From: Picocystis sp. L7 | Taxonomy: Eukaryota; Chlorophyta; Picocystophyceae; Picocystales; Picocystaceae | Direction of reading: 5' to 3' | Length of the DNA: 64,000 nt | Assembly: GCA_020975725.1 (NCBI GenBank) | Contig: QXJR01000015.1 | Location: forward strand, 248,001 to 312,000 | Shown here: piece after piece, positions 42,425-52,841 of the stretch | Layout: each line of letters begins with the position of its first letter | Position numbering within the stretch: position 1 is the stretch's first letter | Notes under the pieces: generated by a model | Seen by the model: only the letters and a program-made list of their open reading frames with translations | Databases searched by the model: none | Told to the model about the DNA's origin: nothing | Position numbers and translations under genes: made by a program

Positions 42425-43138
42425 TTATGCGACAGTGATAAGAGTGAAGATCGCATAGATCAATGCACAAGGATAAGCAACCAGCATTTTCTTATCTTGC
42501 AGTGTTGGGAGCACTGCTGTCATGAGCTTGGAGCATGAGCTTGTACTCCAGGCTACCGCTAGTATCCCCAGAACTGCTCGAGGGACAGGTGTGGTGACCA
42601 GGAGACAAAACAAGGCAAAAAGCACAATGGGCAATAGACTGTATCCTACTAGGCTGCAGCATTTGTGAACATCAAGCCCGCCATCCCTTGCTACAGGTCC
42701 TGCAACCATATTTGTGATCCAGCAAACCCCAAGTGATGCCAGAATACCCCAGCCCAGAATCACTCCCAGCTGGACTTTTCCCAGCAGCAAGTGGCTCCCG
42801 CCGAGTGCCAAGCAAACAATCAGCGGTCCACTTAAATCTGCCTCCCCCAGCATAGGCTCAAGATTTAGCCTGATTGGGTTGAGGATAGTCTTCAACCTTT
42901 TGAGCACAAGTGTGACATCGATCCCTAATTCCTCCAGCAAGGGTGGTTCGTCTTCAAATCCAGAGCCGTACGCTTGGCTTACTTGATTAGCTGGTGACGA
43001 GTACGCGGCAGCTAAATTTCCTACTCCTGCGGAATCAAAGTTCATAAATTGTAGATTCTGTCCTTGTTGTGTCCCCGTCCATTGGCCACTGTTGCCGCTA
43101 CTCTGACTCATGTCGAAGGCGACATATCCGCTGGACAT
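42425..43138 (-). CDS. YIP1/YIPF5-family Golgi membrane protein
   Basis: This is a 237-residue protein. A soluble Gly/Ser/Gln-rich N-terminus leads to the family signature FEDEPPLLEELGID (about residues 61-74). About five membrane segments follow, from LIVCLALGGSHLLLG to the last residues ALIYAIFTLITVA, with no luminal tail. YIP1 proteins bind Rab GTPases and YIF1 and act in ER-to-Golgi transport. The length fits the family and all helices are present. The ATG is the first in frame and the leader continues to about 43650. Confidence 0.94.
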   Translation of the reverse strand: MSSGYVAFDMSQSSGNSGQWTGTQQGQNLQFMNFDSAGVGNLAAAYSSPANQVSQAYGSGFEDEPPLLEELGIDVTLVLKRLKTILNPIRLNLEPMLGEADLSGPLIVCLALGGSHLLLGKVQLGVILGWGILASLGVCWITNMVAGPVARDGGLDVHKCCSLVGYSLLPIVLFALFCLLVTTPVPRAVLGILAVAWSTSSCSKLMTAVLPTLQDKKMLVAYPCALIYAIFTLITVA

Positions 43139-45720
43139 CTTATCGACGCGGGTGTTGCACCTTTTAGACTCGTTGCGCTTCCAGTATTCCGCAGATGATC
43201 CTTAAGCCACCACCTTCACTCGGTCAAGTTCACACGACGACTGGAAGTACTACTCGACCTAGGTTGCTTGAGCACGAGAGAACCAGCAAAGCGAGTCCGA
43301 GGTACCGGCGTCTTTTCTGGCGTCGCACCGGAGCCTTGCTTCAAGCAATCTCCTGGGTACGTTGCACCCCTAAAACAGAAAAGGACACGGTGCTTGACGA
43401 GACGCCTCGCCGATCTACCTCTTTCAGATCGTTCCTTTCTTCCACCTGCTCGGAACGCGACGAACTGTCCGCGTGGTGGTGACAGCAATTTCAACAACAA
43501 AACGCTCCGAACAATACAGTCTTTAGTCCGACCCTGTAGCAGATGGAGGGGTAGGATTCGCCCGGTTCGAAACCGAAGTCTCGAAGAGGGCGCCAAGACG
43601 CTTGCTTGTCGAAAAAAGCCTAGCACTACCACAACGCAATGGGCGCTCATATAGTATGGAAAATCGGTTCGGAACGATACTGAATGAAGAAGCTATAACA
43701 TCAGAATGATCATGTGTATGAAGATTGAACCAATGGCAACGTTTCGTATCAAACTTCAACGACACCCATGCATATTGATGAGCGCGAATAAATGCACCGC
43801 AACGCTAATAGAAGTGAACAAAGTGCAGCACAGGAAATAAGAGATTGGAGGAGGCTAAAAGATGGGAACCGGTATTGCCAAGATCAACGCTTCTAAGTGA
43901 AAGACGATTTGTATGATCTCTTCAATGCCCCTTGCCAACTCGTTGAAGTATGTTACATGACAGTCCAAAAAATAACGATTGGCGTTAATGTTGGTTGAAC
44001 GCTTTAAGATGCGTGGTATTGCCACGATGGCTCAAATGTAGTAGAGTATTCATCAGCAAAATTTTCTTCCTAGGGTGCGGAAAGGGGTCTTAAGTCAGTA
44101 ATGTTCAGAAGATTTTGCATGAATGTGCTACGACTTGGATGGCACCAAAGACTACTCTTACTTCGTTGGGGATCTTTGTCGCATGAGACGAGCTCAAACG
44201 TTCAAGGATCAATCACGGACAAGCTACCTTGCGCGGTTCTCTCCAAAATCATTGTGCCTAGTTCTCCCCCTTGCAAAGCCATGGCCTATCCAAGACATGG
44301 TATGGACGGTGAACAGGTGCGGTACAACAGTTCAAGAAACGGTAGTTGCTCGGGTGCAGTGGATGCCTCCTTCTTGCTTTCAACTTGGGATTCCACGGAT
44401 GCAGATTTGAGACTTCGAGTCCTAGTTTGCATGATGGGAGACTAGTTGGAGTGCATCTCATACAACTATGGCGTATTCCGTAGTTTGTACAACAAAACAA
44501 GAGGACGAAAACAACACTGTGGGAGATAGTTCGAGTATTTGAGATTTAGCCTAGGCAATCCCTTCGTGTTCAAGTATATTCAATTTGTGCGTAGCTTACT
44601 CAAATGTTGAAGGTATTAGAATAAACATAATTTAAGCTTCTCAAAAAGGATGGCGATTTTGAACTTGATGCATTTTTTTGAGTTGCTCTCCTACCGGTGC
44701 TACTTAAACGAGGAAAATGGACACACAAAAAGAGCATCGTTGAATGCCTCGTTCAAAGGCTTTACCTCAAACATGCACATATGGAACATGCCAACATAGT
44801 ATATGGTCAATTTTGGATAGTCACGAAGAGACATGGATGCATTGCATAAGATGTATTCATCGGCTTTGACAGTGGACAATTGTTTGTTCGCTTGTGCTAC
44901 ATTCTCTTATTGCAAACGTGGGCAAATTAGTGTAAGAATACAAAAGCGAAGCTTCATTTTTGGGATTGAAGGACGTCTCACACAATCGTTGGCTGGTCTC
45001 AACCGCATGGGCGACTAATGCAAAAACTTGTTGATATTCCTTTGTTGATGCTCGGAACGTGCTTTGGTGGCGATGTTTACGTGTGAAGTGTGGTGATTAG
45101 TTGTTTGATCTGCTATAATTAATTGTCTTGAGCTTAGCGCTTACTTGAAATAGAAACATGAGTATGTATTTCCAATCGGATGTCACTTTTTTGCTTGCAT
45201 GTTGTTCATGTGAGAGGTCGGATTCTTTCAAAGAAGACCAAGAGCTTATGGAGTTCCATTTCCCTCTAGGAACTCAAAGTCTCATGGAGTTTCATGCATG
45301 CTAAGTTTGACTTGGTCATCGTGAGCCTTGTGCTCCGGATCCATTTGACAACGGCTTGTGCGCTACACATACATGGCACATGCGTGAGGGTTTTCACAAC
45401 TTCTTTGTTTGGTCTTTGTAAGTCCGTGTGTCAACATGATTGTTTTCTACTCCATCTTCGTTTTTGTCTTATTTGAGGAGTGTTACTATGGGTTTTAAGA
45501 TTCCTTCCGGTTTGCACATCTGGGTGCCACACTCCTCTTCCTATGTTTCCAATCAAACCGAGCAAGCAAGATTGTTGGCCCATCCTCTCATCCATTTATG
45601 GACCAATCACAACCTTTTGTCGATTCCTACCCTTGCCATACCTTTCCCCTTCCGTATCGCTTGGTTTATCCCTACTTCGAATCCGGGTTTAACTTTCTCT
45701 TGGCGTCCATCTTCTTAGTC
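43139..45720. other. YIP1 leader, then long AT-rich stretch without recognised genes
   Basis: 43139-43660 is GC-richer and contains the YIP1 promoter; overlapping open frames on both strands are unconserved. From 43700 to 45700 the sequence is AT-rich and I recognise no gene or structured RNA. A plus-strand frame at 44123-44410 has a segment loosely like a gypsy-type integrase linker, but not enough to call. Confidence 0.4.
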
Positions 45721-46466
45721 TTGTTCGACGGACTCGAGGCGACCTTTCCCCCCGGGAACACCTGATCCGTCGACGAGTGTGCCCTTCGGCATTCCATGGA
45801 CGTTCCATGGAATCCCCGATCCCGCACGGTCGTTTATTCGGGGAGTTTTTGGGTTTACCCCAGGTCGGTTTCGGGCATGGCTCCATTTACCCCGTCGGAA
45901 GAAGGCCCCCCCAGTGTTGGCCCGAGGGAGGCAAGGGGGGTTCGTATCCCCGAGGTGGGATGGAGGATCGTTGTCCCTGCTCTCCTTCCTCTGCGGGGTG
46001 GACGGTCTCGGACGGTCGAATTCACCATGCACGAGGGGGATGTTGGGGGATCGAGTCCCATCCCCTGCAGAGCATCCCGGGGGCGTGCTCCCCTTGGTCC
46101 TCTCCCATCCAACGGGGGTCCAGCGAGCAGAGGATCCGAGGGGGGTCGTGCCCCTCCCATCGATGAGAGAGAAACGGGGGAGGGTGGGTGTCGGTCGGAT
46201 TTCCGACACCTTGGAATGCCCCCCCCCACACGAGGACCAGGGATACGAGGCAAGGTGATGCGTGTCTCTCGGCCACCCGTCCATCGAACCAGCAAGGATA
46301 CGAAAGAAGAAAAGGGATGGGAAGGAACAAGAAATCAAAACCAAGTGGTGCACGACTGGACAGGGCCGACCGAGGCAGAAGGCGAAACAGAACTCGTGCA
46401 CCCAAGGACAAGAAAGCAAGCCAGCACACGAAACGTAGCACAAACGAAACCGGTGCACGTGACGGC
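45721..46466 (+). promoter_or_regulatory. GC-rich upstream region and leader of the unknown basic-protein gene
   Basis: G/T-rich on the plus strand to about 46230, then A/G-rich (46270-46466). Overlapping frames on both strands reflect composition only. Confidence 0.4.
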
Positions 46467-47447
46467 ATGAGAATTGGACTGCAGGAATCGAACGACGACC
46501 CTTCAAAGAAGGTTGAGAATCACTTGCACGAGCATCATTGGGTGGAGTATAAGAGAGAGACGAAAAAAAAGCCCGTTCATGGAAGGAAGAAGACGCCATT
46601 CATCGGAACCGTGTCCGGTGCACCCACGAAGGAAACGGAGAACCAAAGCCTGATCAAACCAAAGAAAAAGAGCCAGGCTTACGCGTTCTTCAAATCCATT
46701 GGCTGCATCCTAAGGGGGAAGTCCTATGCGAAAGCTAAAGCCAAACGTACACATGAAAAGGTCGAACCAACGATACCAGTCTCCCCTGTCAACGAGATGT
46801 TTCCCCCGTCACCTAGTTCTTCCGAACATAGTGGTTTGACCAACGAATTTCACTTATTGGATTCCTCCATCACTGACGACTCTGTTTCCTCCTATCTCAA
46901 CACAAATGCCCAGACAAGGGAGGGCTCACAAGCACTTGGAGGTGGCGGTGAAGTGCTGACCAAACAACTTGTCATGGCCAAGCTTGAGAACTTTCGCAGT
47001 GCAAAGATGTCCGAGTTCTACACCTGTGGAGAAGATCCGTGTATCAGGGCTGCGTGGTTCCTGAATGTTGAGCAGCGCTCAGCAAGAACAGAAAGCAGTC
47101 CACCAGAATCAGCTTCCAACAAGGCATACCTTGAACCCTCCAAGAAAGAATGCAACAAGCCCATTGACAAGGGCACTCATATTCTCATGGTTGTCCCTGG
47201 GAAACCGTCGATTGTGATACCGAAGCTGGATTTGTCTTGGACCATTTCGCACACGGTTCCCGTGGTGAAGAAAAAGAAAGGCATCCTAGCTTCGTTCGTG
47301 TCCAAGCTGTCCCCAGAGCCTGCTTGGAGCCCCAAACCCAAAGTGAGCTTGCCAGGCCTGGTCCAATCGACGAATCAAGAATTGAATCTCCCTGCTCCTG
47401 CTGGCCTTCAGAAAAACAAGCTCCACCGCAAGAGAAGTTGGCACTGA
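46467..47447 (+). CDS. Unrecognised basic, Ser/Pro-rich protein
   Basis: This is a 326-residue protein if it starts at MRIGLQES; the frame is open to another ATG at 46317, but that added part is Arg/Lys/Thr-rich like other translated leaders here. I do not recognise a family. Visible features are a basic N-terminal third (repeated KKK, KPK), a cysteine-containing FFKSIGCIL segment, a Ser/Pro-rich middle (PPSPSSSEHS), a more ordered C-terminal part with HILMVVPGKPSIVIPKLDLSW, and a KKKKGIL cluster. No membrane segment or catalytic motif is seen. Codon use matches the neighbours, so I take it as a real host gene. It could be a lineage-specific scaffold or nuclear protein. Confidence 0.55.
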   Translation: MRIGLQESNDDPSKKVENHLHEHHWVEYKRETKKKPVHGRKKTPFIGTVSGAPTKETENQSLIKPKKKSQAYAFFKSIGCILRGKSYAKAKAKRTHEKVEPTIPVSPVNEMFPPSPSSSEHSGLTNEFHLLDSSITDDSVSSYLNTNAQTREGSQALGGGGEVLTKQLVMAKLENFRSAKMSEFYTCGEDPCIRAAWFLNVEQRSARTESSPPESASNKAYLEPSKKECNKPIDKGTHILMVVPGKPSIVIPKLDLSWTISHTVPVVKKKKGILASFVSKLSPEPAWSPKPKVSLPGLVQSTNQELNLPAPAGLQKNKLHRKRSWH

Positions 47448-48283
47448 AACTTCCTATGCTTTTGGTGTTGAAGTTTTGATTGTTGACACGCCTTGCTGTC
47501 CTGGTCTGATGTGGGCAAGACAGCACTCGTTTTTTATGACCTTGCGCTTGTCACTGCCGCACGCATGCATGGCATGCATGCGATCGACCTCCTTGAGTTC
47601 CAGAATGTCTTGGTTCTCCTCTCACGGTGAACTTGTGCTGCACTATGTTATGTCGTTCGCTCTGAGTTTCTTTTGCTTATTTCCATGCCTTGAAGATGGA
47701 TCACTATTCACAGGAGTGTTCTAGCTCACCCGCCTCTATTTCACGTGTATATTTTCTGTGTTCTTCGATTGTACTTCCATTCAGCCTTCGGGTGGGTCGT
47801 CTTCTACGGCTGCTCGAGCAGCATCTTGGTCCGGTACCACGGTTTCTCGCACCGCCACATCGCTTGTTTCGGTTCCTTCTGGCGTCTTTGTTCCGTCCTT
47901 GTCCGGATGCGTTCCTGGAGGGGGAACCGCCATTCCGTTTCTTTCCTTCGGAAGCATGGGTCCTCTCGTTTCTTTCTCCTTTCTGGACCCCTTGGTGTGG
48001 GGGGTTTCCTGTTCCTTCTTGGGTGTGGGTTGAAACGGACCGCGTCCCTTTCGTTGGGTCGGTGTCCCCCTTCCAACTCCGGTTCGATGCCGGTCCATCC
48101 ACCGGGACGAGAAGCCGAGGACCCCCCGTGTCCCATCCGTTTCACAACCGGTGCCCCCAACCGCTCGTCCTTCCTTTCCCAAGCGGGTTGGATCCGGGGT
48201 GGTGCACCAGGCTGAAAGGAGAGGTGAGGGAAGAGGTCGCGGACCACGTGGTGGTCCACCCGCGATCGCGTGTGCGTCGAGGC
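47448..48283 (+). promoter_or_regulatory. 3' spacer and GC-rich promoter/leader of the CLC gene
   Basis: After an ordinary spacer (47448-47740) the plus strand is strongly T/G-rich and A-poor to about 48190 and then purine-rich up to the ATG at 48284. The CLC frame stays open through this whole stretch, but it has no conserved residues before the ATG. Confidence 0.45.
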
Positions 48284-50761
48284 ATGAGCACGCCCACGTT
48301 GCGTGGATACGTGCCACTGCAAGTCGTGGAAGGAGGGTCCGAGTCCGAAGACGAAGACATCCGACATCCGGGTGGAATGGACCGGATCAAGCATTTCTTC
48401 ACCACCGCCAGGGACTTCGAAAGCGTACACGCCAACCACAGGTACACACGGGAAGAGAGAAGGAGATTACGACAAATCCCATCCATCGATTATCTCCCAC
48501 CCAATTCAGAAGTGTACCGAGAGTGGATCAAAACGCAACCACACAACAAAGCGTGGGACAAATGGCTCATGATGTTCGTCGTCGGGCTGGTCACAGGAGT
48601 CGTGGGTTGGGCGCTGTACAACACCATCGGAGCGATGGCGGCCTTCAAATACACGACCGTGAGGTACCTGCTGGGACACAGGCTGAGGTTCGTCGCTTGG
48701 CTCTTCAATTCCACCTTCAGCGGACTCCTGGTCCTCATCGCGGCCTTGCCAGTCGTGTTCCTGGCCCCCGCTGCCGCAGGATCGGGAGTGCCCGAAGTGA
48801 TGGCCTACCTCAACGGGTGCATGATGCCGAAGATCTTCGAAATGAAAACACTTGTGGTGAAATTCTTTTCCTGTGCGTTTGCAGTAGCATCCGGGCTGCC
48901 AGCGGGACCCGAAGGGCCAATGATCCACATGGGAGCATGTATCGGTGCTGCACTGAGCCGAGGGGAATCCTCAACCCGTGAGTGTGGAGGAGGAATGTGC
49001 CGACGGTTCGGTAATAATCAGGACAAGAGGGATTTCGTGACAGCGGGTGCAGCAGCAGGGGTCGCAGTAGCTTTCAGAGCTCCAATAGGAGGCCTGCTCT
49101 TTGCTTTTGAGGAAGTAGCCTCCTTCTGGCAGCAGCATGTTGGTTGGATGATATTCTTCGCCTGTATGGCAGGTGTCCTAGCGATAGACCTTCTCAACTC
49201 AGCTCAGAGGGCACTTGGTGAGGGGCATTTTGGCTTGTTTGAGTCCGAATGGTCGGTTGCATTTGAGGTGAAGCAGTCCATAGAGGCTCATCTTGCTGCT
49301 GTGATCCCCACCGTGATCATTGGGCTTCTGTGCGGAAGTCTTGGAATCATCTTTACCTTTGCTAACCTTCACATTGCACGTTTTCGAGATGCAAATATAA
49401 AGGTGAAGAAGTGGAAGGTATTGGAACCAATACTGCTGATACTGCTCTATGTCACGAGTACGATGATCCTCCCCATCTTCTTTCCGTGTCTACAGACCGG
49501 ATGCACTGTGGATGAAGTCACAGGAAAGCCCACATGCCCTCCTGGAGCAAAGGTTCAAAGAGTGGTTGAAAATAGTGGGGACTTGTATACATGCCAGGCA
49601 AGTGGTTTGTATAGATATCATGCTGTGCCTGCTGACAAAGGGGGTGGAGCCAACAACACGATCATCACATACAATGAAATGGCCACCCTTGTTTACCCGA
49701 CAGGAGAAGACACGATCAGGCTCCTTTTCACTCGTGGAACACATCGACAGTTTTCCTACGGATCCCTGATAGTAATGTTTATGTTCTACTTTGCAGGTGC
49801 ATGTTGGATAGCTGGTAGTGCCATATCTTCTGGGTTGTTCGTTCCCATGCTTTTGATAGGTGCTTGTGTGGGAAGAATAGTTGGGCTTGCAACTGTTGAT
49901 TTTGCTGCATCGAAAGGTTGGGGGTCGCCCGGAGCTCCGCCAGGTGTATACTTGCCCGGTTCCCCGTGGCAATGGATGGACCCTGGTGTGATGGCCCTCG
50001 TCGGGGCTGGCTCGTTTATGGGGGGTGTCACGCGATTGACAATCTCGCTGGCAGTGATCATGATGGAGATGAGTGGGGACATACATTTTCTTTTGCCTAT
50101 TTTGTTAGGCATTTTAGTGGCAAAGTGGATTGGAGATTCTGCCACACATTCACTTTACCATGGGCTTTTAGAAGTGAAATGCGTGCCCTTCCTTCCTAAT
50201 GAACCCAGTTTCCCTGTGAGCCTTGATTTGTTTGAAGTAAGACAAATCATGCAAACGCCTGTAGCGACCCTGAGGATGGTCGAAACACCTAATGCGATCA
50301 AAGAAGTGTTGATGAACTATCCTCACAGTGGATATCCCATCGTTCACAGTACGCCAGCTGGTGCCATCTTTCGAGGATTCATCCTACGTGATCATTTGAA
50401 GGTCATACTGCAGCACTACACGGATCCACAGAGTGACAGATTTGATACAAGTCTTAGCAAGCTGAGCTACAGTATGCTGACAGCCAAAGCGAAGAAGGGA
50501 GTACGTTTGAGCGCGATCTCACCCTACCCATCAGATCAAGCGAATGGCACAGATACTGAGATGCAAATAGACCTATCGCCCTACATGGATACGAGTGCCA
50601 TTACAGTGCAAGAGACTTTTTCGGTCAGACGTGCTTACATTTTGTTCAAGACTATGGCTTTACGGCACATGGTTGTGATTGACGACAGAAATCATGTTGT
50701 TGGTATCATGACCCGAAACGATCTTCTCGGTTATCGATTGGAAGACAAGCTCATTCGTTGA
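48284..50761 (+). CDS. CLC-family chloride channel/proton antiporter with CBS domains
   Basis: This is an 825-residue protein. The membrane part has the CLC signatures: GSGVPE (166-171, Ser rather than the Pro of nitrate transporters, so chloride-type), GLPAGPEGPMIH with the gating Glu210, FRAPIGGLLFAFEE with the Glu pair 276-277 that marks proton-coupled exchangers, and GLFVP (517-521). In the second signature a Pro replaces the common Lys of GKEGP. Two CBS domains form the C-terminus (about 640-825; HMVVIDDRNHVVGIMTRNDLL). By resemblance to CLC-6/7 and plant CLC-a to -d it should be an intracellular (vacuole or Golgi) anion/H+ exchanger. A long luminal insertion with several Cys lies at about 400-450. 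The start is the ATG at the end of the purine-rich leader. Confidence 0.95.
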   Translation: MSTPTLRGYVPLQVVEGGSESEDEDIRHPGGMDRIKHFFTTARDFESVHANHRYTREERRRLRQIPSIDYLPPNSEVYREWIKTQPHNKAWDKWLMMFVVGLVTGVVGWALYNTIGAMAAFKYTTVRYLLGHRLRFVAWLFNSTFSGLLVLIAALPVVFLAPAAAGSGVPEVMAYLNGCMMPKIFEMKTLVVKFFSCAFAVASGLPAGPEGPMIHMGACIGAALSRGESSTRECGGGMCRRFGNNQDKRDFVTAGAAAGVAVAFRAPIGGLLFAFEEVASFWQQHVGWMIFFACMAGVLAIDLLNSAQRALGEGHFGLFESEWSVAFEVKQSIEAHLAAVIPTVIIGLLCGSLGIIFTFANLHIARFRDANIKVKKWKVLEPILLILLYVTSTMILPIFFPCLQTGCTVDEVTGKPTCPPGAKVQRVVENSGDLYTCQASGLYRYHAVPADKGGGANNTIITYNEMATLVYPTGEDTIRLLFTRGTHRQFSYGSLIVMFMFYFAGACWIAGSAISSGLFVPMLLIGACVGRIVGLATVDFAASKGWGSPGAPPGVYLPGSPWQWMDPGVMALVGAGSFMGGVTRLTISLAVIMMEMSGDIHFLLPILLGILVAKWIGDSATHSLYHGLLEVKCVPFLPNEPSFPVSLDLFEVRQIMQTPVATLRMVETPNAIKEVLMNYPHSGYPIVHSTPAGAIFRGFILRDHLKVILQHYTDPQSDRFDTSLSKLSYSMLTAKAKKGVRLSAISPYPSDQANGTDTEMQIDLSPYMDTSAITVQETFSVRRAYILFKTMALRHMVVIDDRNHVVGIMTRNDLLGYRLEDKLIR

Positions 50762-51461
50762 GTTAGATTCACTTTTGTTCACTATTATACCCACTTGCGA
50801 AAGGTTTTTGTCCGCTTTCTTTGAAATAAATTCTATGTCACCAATTTTCTCAAGTTTTCTGCTGCTGTGATGACACTTCCTACACACGTCAAAGTTTGTT
50901 GTTTCCTTTGAGCCGGTCACTCACAATCGCTTTGGAAGAATTTGCTTCCGCCGGTGCTTCGTAGGAAGTGCCAATGTACGCACGTGCCATGCACGTGGAT
51001 GTCCCAACAAGGAATGTCTCATGCCATGAATTCAGACTTGAGTTCCAACTCTGTTCACAGCATGTTGTCGATCATTCGCTGCTTCTGCTTTCCAGGTCAA
51101 CGCGGGTGACTTTTCGATGGCATTTTACTTTCATGTTTGAGTCCATCCATTGCAAACGGATGAGATTGATGGGTTTGGCAGATGTAGGAGTCTTCTGCTT
51201 GTCTTTTCCATTCCCTTGTGGGGACCCTCCCCAAGAATTGATGCAGGAACCCTTCCCCCCAGCCCGATTCACAACTGAGCAATCCCTCAAAGGCGCACCA
51301 ACGTTCACAACTATGTTTTCCCCGTGCTTTCCTGGATGGTTTTGAGTCGCAACGTGTGCGTCGCTATTCTCTACAACGACGCGTCTGAGTTCCTGCTGGG
51401 TCCTCTCGCCTGAGGCAGGGTCGCACTGACGTTTTCTTTGGCGAAATTGCGCACTGCGACG
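50762..51461. other. Intergenic region before the MT-A70-like gene
   Basis: Short spacer followed by the leader of the gene at 51462. Open frames on the minus strand (51072-51620) are not conserved. No RNA gene or repeat recognised. Confidence 0.45.
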
Positions 51462-52802
51462 ATGTCGGAGCGGAGGAGCCGACCGCGGAGAAGGACCACT
51501 TCGCGCCGCTCCCGCAACATGCCTAGCGCGGTGCATTACGTGGGCTATGTGGAGGACGAAGAGACGCCGGAGATGATCATGAAAAAATTCGAAGCATTGG
51601 AGCGGATCCAGAAGCAACAAGAGGAAAAACAGCTGACGGAAAGGATGGACGAGATGGAGGACAACAGGGGAAACGAAGGAATAGATGTGATGGAAGATGT
51701 TTCAAGGAGAGAGACGAGGCGTTCCAAGAGGAAGGAAGCGGTTGATGTGGAGGCAACGAATGGGGAAGAGACTCCAAGCGCACAGGAAGACGAAACGAGA
51801 GTGCTCACAGAAGAACAACTCAAGCTCATCTTTCGAGAGACAAGCATGTTCAATATCGAATCGGCGATGAAACGAGGGGGATGGACGTCGGGAGAGAAGA
51901 GGAAAATTTACCTCGGGGTAGATGGTAGTGACGAAGAATGTCTGACCTTCTACGATTCGGAAGACGAAGACGAAGAGTTTTGGACTGGGAAACCAAGCCG
52001 AAAGAGAGGATCAGGGAGGGTCAAAGTGAAGCAGATGGGCCCACCGAAGACCCACAAGCTCATCACTACCCTAAATCGGGAAAATGGTGCATTTATTCGA
52101 CGAAAAGTTCAAGTGATCGACCCGAACGCGATCATCACCGTGAAAATGCCACAAGCACCGCTTCCACTGTCCTGGGGCAGAACAATCGCAGCATATCGCC
52201 CTAAACAGACGCGCCAGCGGAATCAGCAAGTGTTGAGAGATAATATACTAAGTGGAAACGTGGCAAAAAAGCTTGGTAGGTCATTCCTTGGTGTTCTCAT
52301 CAATCCAGGGTGGGAGGAAGAAGCATTGAAACTGTGTGGACGTGAAGAGGCCTCCCCACAGTTGCTTGAAAGACTTGACCTACCATCGCTTTGCCCGTCT
52401 GGTTTCGTCTTTATATGGGTAAATAAGAGGCTCATTTCTGGCGTCATGGAATTGATGTATGGGTGGAATTATTGCTACGTCGAAAACCTTGCATGGGTAC
52501 AGCTCAGGCCCAATAATCAAACGGTACAAGATTCTTATGATGGATTTCGTAGGTCGCATTTGACATTGTTTATTTTTCGTAGAGAAAACGAGGGAAAAGA
52601 CATAGATTTGCGCCACCAGCGCAGCCCCGATGTGGTGGTAGATTTTCTACGTGGGTCACTGGGAGGAAATGCACACACACCCCAGGAAACATACACAACC
52701 ATAGAAACACTGTTGCCAGACTGGAAGGACAACTTGCTCGAACTCTGGGCCTTTCCAAGCCTAGCACGAGAGGGCTGGATGCAAGTTTCCTCAAAAAAAT
52801 AA
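51462..52802 (+). CDS. MT-A70-family methyltransferase-like protein lacking the DPPW motif
   Basis: This is a 446-residue protein. The C-terminal 180 residues follow the MT-A70 fold: a strand ending in VLINPGW at the place of the catalytic (D/E)PPW (NPGW at 281-284), then SGFVFIWVNKRLISGVMELM, WNYCYVENLAWVQL, an RRSHLTLFIFRR strand where SHE-like residues normally lie, and DVVVDFLRG...ETYTTIETLLPD...LLELWA. The N-terminal half is basic, then acidic and helical (residues 30-180), with no known domain. MT-A70 enzymes (METTL3/14, METTL4, MTA1/MTA9) make N6-methyladenine in RNA or DNA; members without DPPW, such as METTL14 and MTA9, are non-catalytic partners. I infer such a partner role. The ATG at 51462 is the first in frame; convergent with the SelD fusion, 39 bp apart. 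Confidence 0.8.
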   Translation: MSERRSRPRRRTTSRRSRNMPSAVHYVGYVEDEETPEMIMKKFEALERIQKQQEEKQLTERMDEMEDNRGNEGIDVMEDVSRRETRRSKRKEAVDVEATNGEETPSAQEDETRVLTEEQLKLIFRETSMFNIESAMKRGGWTSGEKRKIYLGVDGSDEECLTFYDSEDEDEEFWTGKPSRKRGSGRVKVKQMGPPKTHKLITTLNRENGAFIRRKVQVIDPNAIITVKMPQAPLPLSWGRTIAAYRPKQTRQRNQQVLRDNILSGNVAKKLGRSFLGVLINPGWEEEALKLCGREEASPQLLERLDLPSLCPSGFVFIWVNKRLISGVMELMYGWNYCYVENLAWVQLRPNNQTVQDSYDGFRRSHLTLFIFRRENEGKDIDLRHQRSPDVVVDFLRGSLGGNAHTPQETYTTIETLLPDWKDNLLELWAFPSLAREGWMQVSSKK

Positions 52803-52841
52803 ATCAAAGTTCAACTGACGGAATTGCTGTATGATGGTCGA

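Noticed and set aside
44123-44410. Segment loosely like a gypsy-type integrase linker
   Set aside because: Only a short Pro-rich motif fits, with no neighbouring reverse transcriptase, LTR or target duplication.
47690-48283. 198-residue N-terminal extension of the CLC protein
   Set aside because: The frame is open by chance through a T/G-rich promoter; no targeting-like or conserved residues precede the ATG at 48284.
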